Assembly: GCA_003497555.1 (NCBI GenBank)
Contig: DNNS01000501.1
Coordinates: 6,314-11,867, forward strand
DNA: 5,554 nucleotides
Origin: Spirochaetia bacterium
GTDB taxonomy: Bacteria; Spirochaetota; UBA12135
Direction: 5' to 3'
The translations under genes and the position numbers were made by a program. Positions 1 through 5,554 of this stretch are shown piece by piece. The notes below the pieces were generated by a model. The model was not told the DNA's origin and searched no databases. It saw nothing but the letters and a program-made list of their open reading frames with translations. Every line of letters starts with the position of its first letter. The stretch's first letter is position 1.

Positions 1-70
1 AAAAATTGTAAAATCTGAGTGGACACATTGCGTTTATATCCCAAATTTATTGATTTGTCATAGCCGTTTG

Positions 71-103
71 TTCTGAAATAGCGGACTACCCATGATTTCA
101 GAA
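71..103. promoter_or_regulatory. Inverted repeat, possible operator or weak terminator of an upstream gene
   Basis: TTCTGAAAT at 71-79 is perfectly repeated in inverse as ATTTCAGAA at 95-103, with a 15-base centre. As RNA the stem could extend by a G-U pair and a U-A pair, to 69-105. It ends about ten bases before the -35 box at 113, which would suit a regulator binding site. As RNA it could be an AT-rich stem ending an upstream transcript, but the downstream T tract is poor. The symmetry is seen directly; the function is inference. Confidence 0.35.
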
Positions 104-112
104 TATTATAGT

Positions 113-141
113 TTGACAAAATCAATTTTTTTGGGTATAAC
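113..141 (+). promoter_or_regulatory. Candidate sigma70-type promoter of the two-gene operon
   Basis: TTGACA at 113-118 is an exact -35 consensus. It is followed after exactly 17 bases by TATAAC at 136-141, which matches the -10 consensus at five of six positions. Transcription would begin near 148, leaving an untranslated leader of about 265 bases before the ATG at 414. It points towards the operon and no other + strand gene lies between. An AT-rich region can produce such matches by chance, but both the hexamers and the spacing are near ideal. Confidence 0.6.
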
Positions 142-413
142 AACAGTTGAATCCGAAAAACTTATCTTGTCAGCCGGTCCGGTGTTTGTTGAGAATCAGT
201 AATACTCGGTTATATCTTTCACGCCAGCCGAATTGAGAAAATCACAAATTACGCTTTGATGCAGACACGTGTTTTATAAATAACGGTTCTGTTTTTTAAA
301 AATCCGCAGCCTGAATTACTTTACACTGCTGTTTTTTCTAAAAAATAATTTTGTTTGTATTAATCTGATTTGTGAATTATAATATAAACATTACCGCAGG
401 TATAAATAAACGC

Positions 414-1985
414 ATGCACTCAGAATTACCAAAAACCATTCTGCTGGTTGAAGACGAGGTAATGCTTGCTCTCACCGAACAGAAAATTCTGGAGTCTTTC
501 GGATATAATGTCATTACTGCTTCCAGCGGCGAAAAGGCTGTCAAGATATTTTTTGATGCCGACAATGACTTTGATCTGGTATTAATGGACATTAATCTTG
601 GTTCCGGCATGGACGGTACTGAAACTGCCAGAATTATTCTTGAAAAAACCGATATTCCGGTGGTATTTCTCTCCGGTTATACTGATCAGGAAACTATTGC
701 CAGAACCGGGGAAATTACCGCGTACGGGTACATAGTTAAAAATACCGGAACTATCGTTCTTAATGAATCTATAAAAATGGCTTTCAGACTATATGCAGCA
801 AAAAAACAGCTGGAAAATAACGCCCGTTGTCCCGTCTACACGGCAGCAAACTCTTCGGAAAGCGGCGGAGCAACAATCCACCAACATAAATCAACTGAAA
901 ATCCTGCCGGCCGGATATCTGCTTTTATCCCCTGCCGGCCCAGGTTCGCCCCTGGCCTGGCAGACCTTGAAAAAACTACCGGCGATAAAGATGAAATCAT
1001 TGCTGCTATCGGCAACAATATTTCAGGTATGCTCTACCGGCTGGTGCGTTTTCCTGACGGAAGGCGTAAATTTATCTGGGTTAGCAACCAGGTGGAAAGT
1101 TACTACGGAATAAAACCGTCCGAAGCCTGTAAAAATGCTTTTTTAATTTACGGAAAAGTACACCCCGGTGACCGGGAGCGGCTGCAGAACGAAGAAGAAG
1201 AGGCAAACCGTACTCTTTCTGTTTTTAAAACCGAAACCAGAATGCTTACTTCAGACGGAAAAATACGCTGGTCGCGTTTTATTTCTGTTCCGCATGCCCG
1301 GGCCGACGGCAGTACTGTCTGGGACGGCCTGGAGACCGATATAACCGAATATAAACAGATGCAGGAAAAAATACAGAATATTCTTTCGGAAAAGGAAATA
1401 CTGCTGAAAGAAGTGCATCACCGGATGAAAAATAATATGCTTACCCTTTACAGCCTGCTTAATCTGCACATGAACAGAATCAGCCATCCCGAAGCTAAAT
1501 CAGCCCTGCAGGAGGCCGGGAGCAGATTACAGAGCATGCAGGTGCTTTATGAAAAACTTTTTATTTCCGATACCTTTAATGAAATTTCCTTTGCATCATA
1601 TATCAATTCACTGCTGAAAGAAATTACCGCTGTTTTCCCGGGAAGCGAAAAAATCAGATTAATACTGAAAATCCGTGATTTTACAGCCGGCTCGCGCCTG
1701 CTTTTCCCTCTGGGTATTATTCTTAACGAAATTATTTCCAATGCTTTTAAATACGCCCTGACCGGTAAGCAGGGAGAGCTTACGGTCAGCGCAAGTAAAA
1801 ACAACGGGCGGATAAAAATAGTCATTAAAGATAACGGGCCGGGAATGCCCGAAATTTCCATGGAAACACCGGGATTCGGCCTGCTGCTGGTAAAAATGCT
1901 GAGTGCCCAAATCAACGCGGTTATCGGTTTCTGCAATCGGGGCGGAACCGAATTTTCAATTTCCATCCCCCAAGGCAGAGTATGA
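414..1985 (+). CDS. Soluble hybrid sensor histidine kinase (receiver - PAS - HisKA_2 - HATPase)
   Basis: This is a cytoplasmic two-component kinase of 523 residues from the ATG at 414, with no signal peptide or membrane segment. Residues about 6-120 form a receiver domain: acidic pair E13/D14, phospho-acceptor D59 in LMDINLG, S87 in FLSG, and K109 in GYIVK. Residues about 191-317 are a PAS domain with a PAC-type end (ETDITEYKQ). Residues about 327-400 are a HisKA_2 dimerisation and phosphotransfer domain with the motif KEVHHRMKNN, H335 being the expected phosphorylated histidine. Residues about 425-520 are the ATP-binding domain: N box with N438 and N443, G1 box D473-G477 (DNGPG), and G2 box GFG at 487-489. 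All catalytic motifs look intact. An in-frame GTG at 372 would add 14 residues but has no ribosome binding site and precedes the natural receiver start, so I prefer the ATG. The GCAGG at 396-400 is rather far from it. The linker at about 126-190 is low in recognisable sequence. The gene overlaps the next by four bases, so its likely partner is that protein's receiver (inference). Confidence 0.9.
   Translation: MHSELPKTILLVEDEVMLALTEQKILESFGYNVITASSGEKAVKIFFDADNDFDLVLMDINLGSGMDGTETARIILEKTDIPVVFLSGYTDQETIARTGEITAYGYIVKNTGTIVLNESIKMAFRLYAAKKQLENNARCPVYTAANSSESGGATIHQHKSTENPAGRISAFIPCRPRFAPGLADLEKTTGDKDEIIAAIGNNISGMLYRLVRFPDGRRKFIWVSNQVESYYGIKPSEACKNAFLIYGKVHPGDRERLQNEEEEANRTLSVFKTETRMLTSDGKIRWSRFISVPHARADGSTVWDGLETDITEYKQMQEKIQNILSEKEILLKEVHHRMKNNMLTLYSLLNLHMNRISHPEAKSALQEAGSRLQSMQVLYEKLFISDTFNEISFASYINSLLKEITAVFPGSEKIRLILKIRDFTAGSRLLFPLGIILNEIISNAFKYALTGKQGELTVSASKNNGRIKIVIKDNGPGMPEISMETPGFGLLLVKMLSAQINAVIGFCNRGGTEFSISIPQGRV
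1972..1981 (+). promoter_or_regulatory. Ribosome binding site and ATGA stop/start overlap of the second gene
   Basis: AAGG at 1972-1975 lies six bases before the ATG at 1982. That ATG shares bases with the TGA stop of the kinase gene (ATGA, 1982-1985). This arrangement usually means translational coupling, so the two proteins are probably made in matched amounts from one transcript. The receiver domain begins within four residues of this ATG, which supports the start. Confidence 0.7.
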
Positions 1986-4900
1986 AAAAAAGTATTCTGC
2001 TGGTGGAAGACGATGCGGTTATTGCCTGGGCCGGACAAAAAAAACTGGAAGCTCTCGGGTATAAGGTAATAACAGCGCATGATGGTAAAACCGCCCTGGA
2101 TATAATATTCAACAGCAGGGCTGCGGTGGAAATTATTTTAATGGATATTGATTTGGGAAGAGGAATGAGCGGCATCAATACCGCCCATGAGATATTATCC
2201 AAAAAAGACATTCCGATAATTTTTTTATCATCCTTTGAAGATCATCAGATTATCGGGCAGCTGGAATCCGTTTCATCCTATGGTTATATAGTTAAAAGCA
2301 GCAGCAGCGCAGTACTGGAATCGTCCATTAACATGGCCTGCAGACTGCATTCTGCCCGTCTGAAAACCTCCCGTCAGCTTGAAGCCATGCAGAATATTTC
2401 CCGTGCAACCCTGTCACTGGCTGCAATTCAAAATGAAGATGAAATGTTTGATCTGCTGGGCAAAGTTCTGGGCACACTGATAAAAGATACCGTGATTTTA
2501 ATTGATCGCCTGAGTCCTGATCGCAGACAAATTTATATTCATGCCATTTATGGCCTGGAAAAAACCCTGTTGGGAAATATTGCCGGAATAATCGGATTTA
2601 ATCCCTCGGAGCGCAAAGTACCTGTATCCGAATATTATATAAAAAATCTGCAAAAAACAAAACTGGAAATTTTTAAAAACGGCCTGGCCGAATACAGCCG
2701 TGATGCCTTGCCTCCCGGTTCCGCCCGTCTGCTTGAAAAGCTTTTGTCTATTAACGCGGTTTACAGTATGGGACTGTTAAAAGACCGGGATTTACTCGGC
2801 AGCGTAAATTTTTTCTGCCGGCACGAAGCTGTCATTGAAGAGCCGGAAATAATCGAAACCATGATTAATATTTTTTCCGCGTCCCTGCACAGGCTGCAGA
2901 GCGACAAGCTTTTAGAAAAAAGCGAACAGCGTTTCCGCGAACTTTTCAACTCCATGACCTCGGCATTTGCCCTGCACGAAATGATTTTTGATGAAAACGG
3001 ACAGCCGGCGGATTACCGTTTTTTATCTGTTAATCCGGCTTTTGAAAAAATGACCGGGCTTAAAGCTGCCGATATAACCGATCAGCGGGTCAGCCGGATT
3101 CTTCCCCGGATAGAATCTTTCTGGATTAAAACCTACGGACGCGTGGTAATAACCGGCGAACCGTCGCATTTTGAACATTATTCCTGCGGACTGGAAAAAT
3201 ATTATGAAGTAACTGCATACCGGCCGGCAGCCGGTCAATTTGCCTGTATTTTCAACGACATTACGGAACGCAAAAAAATGCAGTCAGAGCTTGAAGACGG
3301 TGAAGAAAGAAGCCGCATACTTATGAACCATCTTTCTGCCGGGGTAATAGTAATTAATCCTGAAAACAATATAATTGAACAGATCAATCCTTTTGCCGCC
3401 CGTTTATTCGGACAGCCGGCAGAAAAAATCATCGGCCACGAATGTCATAAATTTTTATGCCCGGCAGAAAAAGGCAAATGCCCGGTGATAAATCTGGTAC
3501 AGAAAATTGACAACGAAGAGCGTATCATGCTTGCGGCGGACGGAAGAGAAATACCGGTGATGAAATCGGTATCAAAAATACAGATTAACGGCAGGGAAAA
3601 ACTGCTTGAGACTTTTGTGGACATTTCTCTTCAAAAAAAAGCCGAAGAGGAAATACGCGTCAGCCGAAAATTGATTGAAGATGAGCTCGTTCGGAAAGAA
3701 CAGAGCATTCATAAAGCCCAGATCCTGCAGAGAAATCTTAATCCGCGGGAACTTCCTGTTCTGCCGGGTATTGATATCTGCGCACTTTACCTGCCCTGTG
3801 AGGAACTGGGAGGGGATTTTTTCAGTATTACCCAAGCCGGCAGCCGGCTGCTGGTAATCTGCGGAGACTGCACAGGCCATGGTATTGAAGCTTCCATGTA
3901 TGCTACCCTGCTCAAGTCTTTAGCCGATCGTTATCTAAATCTTCTGGCGGAGGGCCGCCCGGGCAGTTTTCTTAAAGCTGTAAACTGCGCCGCTCTTTCC
4001 TATCATATTGACGACAGTTTCCCCGTAATGTTTGCTGCTTGTATAGAAAAGGAAAAATTTATTTACGCCAATGCCAATTATCCCCTGCCCTATCTAAAGC
4101 AGGGTAACTCCATTTCCCAGTTAATAAAAACCGGAGGCATGCATATCGGTTTTAGCGCAGACACCGTGTATGAGGAAAAATACTTTACGCTTTTACCCGG
4201 CAGCAGCCTGTATATTTTTTCCGATGCTTTTCTGGAAATTAAAAGCCATACGGGAAATTTTATAGCGGAAGAAAAAATTATCACCATCTTCGACTCCCTG
4301 CCCCTGCCTGCCGAAAAGTTTTTTCCGGAGCTGATAAAACGTCTATCGGCCGTTACCAAACTACCCCTGGATGACGACGCCACTCTGGTTGCCCTGAATT
4401 TTCATAATCCCGTAAAAAAAACATTCTGTGTCCATACTGAAAAAGATCTGAAAGATGTTTATACAGAAATTGAAAGCATTATTACATCATTCGGATATAC
4501 GGAGAAAGACCGTCAGCCCGCCCTGGTTTCTCTGCAGGAAATGGTTCTTAACGCCCTCACCCACGGCAACAGAGGCGAAGAAACAAAATTTGCCGAAATT
4601 ACAGCTGAAATTGACGCGGCTAAAATCGTTTTTTCAGTGAAGGATCAGGGTGATGGTTTTAATCCGGCAGCAGTTCCTGATCCCTGCGACATTGAAAGGC
4701 TTAAAAATCTGATTGCTGCCGGTAATGTAAAAATTTATACCCACGGCCGGGGAATTCTGATGACGCGCCTTTATATGAACGAGGTATCTTATAATGAAAA
4801 AGGCAATAACGTACGTATTGTAAAAAACCGTACCCGGCCGGAAGTTTTCAGTCCTGAAGATTACCGGGCCCTGCCGCTGCAAACTCAAAGTACAGAAACC

Positions 4901-5104
4901 GGGATTATCAATACCGAAAACAGTGTAATTATTTCTGATCATTATTATCCTGATTCCAGGGATGTTGCCGGTATTTTGGGCAGAGCGGTCAGAATGCAGA
5001 AAAATTATCAAAAACTCTCGATCATCTGCCCGAATCTGCATGTTCATCAGCTGTTTTCCATGCTTAATTTTGATAAAATTGCGGAACTGCAGGTTGCACC
5101 ATAA
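1982..5104 (+). CDS. Multidomain response regulator: REC-GAF-PAS-PAS-PP2C (SpoIIE/RsbU-type) phosphatase fused to an anti-sigma-type HATPase and a STAS-like tail
   Basis: This 1040-residue soluble protein probably receives a phosphoryl signal and controls a partner-switching cascade. Residues 1-122 are a receiver: acidic D10/D11, phospho-acceptor D55 in LMDIDLG, S83, K105. Residues about 150-300 look like a GAF domain. A PAS domain spans about 314-430 (ending in NDITERKK). A second PAS spans about 445-558 and contains a Cys/His cluster (C488, H489, C493, C500). A charged, probably coiled-coil linker covers about 551-590. The PP2C/SpoIIE phosphatase covers about 585-805: GGDFF with D612, GDCTGHG with D629, FSDAF with D748 and LDDDAT at 796-801, so the metal-binding aspartates appear present. 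Residues about 815-945 match the RsbW/SpoIIAB-type ATPase: N box E853, N857, H861; G1 box DQGDG at 888-892; G2 box HGRG at 921-924. Residues about 975-1037 resemble the C-terminal half of a STAS domain. RsbU or SpoIIE proteins normally act on a separate antagonist, so carrying phosphatase, kinase and a STAS-like piece in one chain is unusual. No sigma factor gene is visible nearby. Domain calls are from motifs; the partner and target are inference. Confidence 0.9.
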   Translation: MKKSILLVEDDAVIAWAGQKKLEALGYKVITAHDGKTALDIIFNSRAAVEIILMDIDLGRGMSGINTAHEILSKKDIPIIFLSSFEDHQIIGQLESVSSYGYIVKSSSSAVLESSINMACRLHSARLKTSRQLEAMQNISRATLSLAAIQNEDEMFDLLGKVLGTLIKDTVILIDRLSPDRRQIYIHAIYGLEKTLLGNIAGIIGFNPSERKVPVSEYYIKNLQKTKLEIFKNGLAEYSRDALPPGSARLLEKLLSINAVYSMGLLKDRDLLGSVNFFCRHEAVIEEPEIIETMINIFSASLHRLQSDKLLEKSEQRFRELFNSMTSAFALHEMIFDENGQPADYRFLSVNPAFEKMTGLKAADITDQRVSRILPRIESFWIKTYGRVVITGEPSHFEHYSCGLEKYYEVTAYRPAAGQFACIFNDITERKKMQSELEDGEERSRILMNHLSAGVIVINPENNIIEQINPFAARLFGQPAEKIIGHECHKFLCPAEKGKCPVINLVQKIDNEERIMLAADGREIPVMKSVSKIQINGREKLLETFVDISLQKKAEEEIRVSRKLIEDELVRKEQSIHKAQILQRNLNPRELPVLPGIDICALYLPCEELGGDFFSITQAGSRLLVICGDCTGHGIEASMYATLLKSLADRYLNLLAEGRPGSFLKAVNCAALSYHIDDSFPVMFAACIEKEKFIYANANYPLPYLKQGNSISQLIKTGGMHIGFSADTVYEEKYFTLLPGSSLYIFSDAFLEIKSHTGNFIAEEKIITIFDSLPLPAEKFFPELIKRLSAVTKLPLDDDATLVALNFHNPVKKTFCVHTEKDLKDVYTEIESIITSFGYTEKDRQPALVSLQEMVLNALTHGNRGEETKFAEITAEIDAAKIVFSVKDQGDGFNPAAVPDPCDIERLKNLIAAGNVKIYTHGRGILMTRLYMNEVSYNEKGNNVRIVKNRTRPEVFSPEDYRALPLQTQSTETGIINTENSVIISDHYYPDSRDVAGILGRAVRMQKNYQKLSIICPNLHVHQLFSMLNFDKIAELQVAP
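4904..5101 (+). other. C-terminal STAS-like segment of the multidomain phosphatase
   Basis: Residues about 975-1040 of the multidomain protein follow the end of the HATPase and a loose linker. The pattern is a hydrophobic strand (SVIIS, 981-985), then PDS at 990-992, a helix with the spacing of the helix after the DSSG motif in SpoIIAA/RsbV, a strand (LSIICPN), a helix, and a final NFDKIAEL like the usual 'TGLDKIFEI' end. The phosphorylatable second serine of DSSG appears replaced by R993, and the first two strands and helix of a full STAS domain are not recognisable. It may be a degenerate or half STAS domain, kept perhaps as an internal regulator. This is a fold-level guess from pattern. 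Confidence 0.45.
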
Positions 5105-5115
5105 TTACCCGCCGG
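5105..5115. other. 11-base gap between convergent genes
   Basis: Only 11 bases separate the TAA of the multidomain protein (5102-5104) from the TAG of the AraC-type gene (5116-5118, - strand). I see no hairpin followed by a T tract for either direction in or near the gap. Transcripts may therefore run into the opposing gene, or end by a Rho-type or unrecognised mechanism. Confidence 0.6.
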
Positions 5116-5554
5116 CTATTTCCACTCTGCATAAGAATGCCGGTACTGCCGCGGCGAAAACCCCTCGATTTTTCTGAAAAGTCTGGAAAAATAATATTGA
5201 TCGGTAAAACCGAGTTCGGCGCTGATTTCTTTGATGCGATCAGCGGAATATAAAAGTTTTTTTTTAGCCTCCCTGATTTTAAGCCTCTGCATGAATTTTT
5301 CCGGGCTTGAACCCGTATATTTCTTAAAAAGTTTTCTCAGCCAGGAATAGGAATACTGCTGGTTAACGGAAAACCTGCGGAAATTAAAGGCGGAGTCTGC
5401 GATATGTTTCTCCATTTCACTGATAATTCTTTCTGCCAGATCGGAATTTTTTTCTTTAAGGCTGTCCCGCCTGAGAGGCGACAGGATGGAGAAAAAAATT
5501 TCACGGAAACCGGCGGTAATAAGGGGAAGATCCGGAGGGGGTTTCCCGGCAAGG
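5116..5554 (-). CDS. AraC-family transcriptional regulator, C-terminal part (start lies beyond the window)
   Basis: The reading frame on the - strand has no stop from 5554 down to the TAG at 5116-5118, giving the last 145 residues of a longer protein. An internal ATG at 5413-5415 should not be taken as the start, because the frame stays open upstream with plausible protein and AraC regulators usually have an N-terminal sensor or dimerisation domain. The final 100 or so residues are the AraC DNA-binding domain with two helix-turn-helix units. The first ends in WLRKLFKKYTGSSPEKFM. The second runs RIKEISAELGF followed by YYFSRLFRKIEGFSPRQYR, a textbook AraC signature. The effector-binding part lies outside the window, so the ligand and target genes cannot be named. 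The gene is convergent with the signalling operon, so a shared control region is not indicated. Confidence 0.93.
   Translation of the reverse strand, partial: LAGKPPPDLPLITAGFREIFFSILSPLRRDSLKEKNSDLAERIISEMEKHIADSAFNFRRFSVNQQYSYSWLRKLFKKYTGSSPEKFMQRLKIREAKKKLLYSADRIKEISAELGFTDQYYFSRLFRKIEGFSPRQYRHSYAEWK

Larger units (their letters stand above)
1..413. other. AT-rich non-coding region upstream of the operon
   Basis: This stretch has no convincing gene on either strand. It is visibly richer in A and T than the coding DNA that follows. One frame is open from the left edge to a TGA at about position 76, giving roughly 24 residues, but it shows no recognisable motif and is not called. The region contains an inverted repeat (71-103), a near-consensus promoter (113-141), an 8-bp palindrome (265-272) and several T or A tracts. 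It most likely holds the control region and untranslated leader of the operon at 414-5104. I could not identify a known riboswitch or a convincing intrinsic terminator in it. Confidence 0.6.

Noticed and set aside
2..76. Possible tail of an upstream + strand gene, open from the left edge to a TGA
   Set aside because: About 24 codons with no motif; such a length is expected by chance in this composition.
301..340. CAGC/GCTG pairing before a T tract at 332-337, as a terminator or attenuator
   Set aside because: The stem has only four or five pairs around a 17-base loop, too weak to support a call.
372..413. GTG start at 372 giving a 537-residue kinase
   Set aside because: No ribosome binding site precedes it, and the added 14 residues lie before the natural start of the receiver domain. 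It remains possible.
1547..2080. 177-residue open frame on the - strand across the gene junction
   Set aside because: It is antisense to the kinase ATPase domain and the second receiver, both strongly supported. It shows no motif of its own.
4634..5047. 137-residue open frame on the - strand
   Set aside because: It is antisense to the HATPase and tail region of the large protein, with no recognisable domain or ribosome binding site.
5149..5165. GC-rich CCGCGG palindrome just past the end of the operon, as a terminator
   Set aside because: It lies in the coding part of the AraC-type gene and is not followed by a T tract next to the stem.
5337..5552. 71-residue open frame on the - strand in another frame near the right edge
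   Set aside because: It overlaps the AraC-type gene, whose frame is open to the window edge and carries a clear DNA-binding domain.

Overview
The window holds a short, tightly coupled operon of two large cytoplasmic signalling proteins on the + strand, preceded by about 400 bases of AT-rich non-coding DNA. The operon meets the 3' part of an AraC-family regulator gene on the - strand. No RNA gene, insertion sequence, CRISPR array or integration site is visible. The organism is a bacterium of moderate G+C. The style of the receiver domains (LMDI-LG-GM-G, followed by YGYIVK), the REC-PAS-HisKA_2 architecture and the large SpoIIE-type proteins remind me of Spirochaetota. Lentisphaerota/Verrucomicrobiota-like groups are an alternative. 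This placement is inference and weak.

Layout: 1-413 is non-coding, with a near-consensus sigma70-type promoter (TTGACA, 17 bp spacer, TATAAC), a 9-bp perfect inverted repeat just upstream of it, and a leader of about 265 nt. Positions 414-1985 encode a soluble hybrid sensor kinase: receiver, PAS, HisKA_2 and HATPase. Its stop codon overlaps the next start codon in an ATGA. Positions 1982-5104 encode a 1040-residue protein with the order receiver, GAF-like, PAS, PAS, coiled coil, PP2C/SpoIIE phosphatase, anti-sigma-type HATPase, and a C-terminal tail resembling the second half of a STAS domain. Positions 5116-5554 are the C-terminal part of an AraC-type regulator on the opposite strand, cut by the window edge. 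Only 11 bases separate it from the operon.

Proposed working model (inference): the kinase reads a cytoplasmic signal through its PAS domain and is tuned by its own receiver. It could phosphorylate the receiver of the second protein. That receiver, with the GAF and PAS domains, would control the PP2C phosphatase, which in partner-switching systems (RsbU/RsbW/RsbV, SpoIIE/SpoIIAB/SpoIIAA) dephosphorylates an anti-sigma antagonist. Unusually, phosphatase, switch kinase and a STAS-like remnant lie in one chain here, and no separate sigma factor, anti-sigma factor or antagonist gene is visible. This fused partner-switch protein, joined to a two-component kinase, is the most interesting object in the window.
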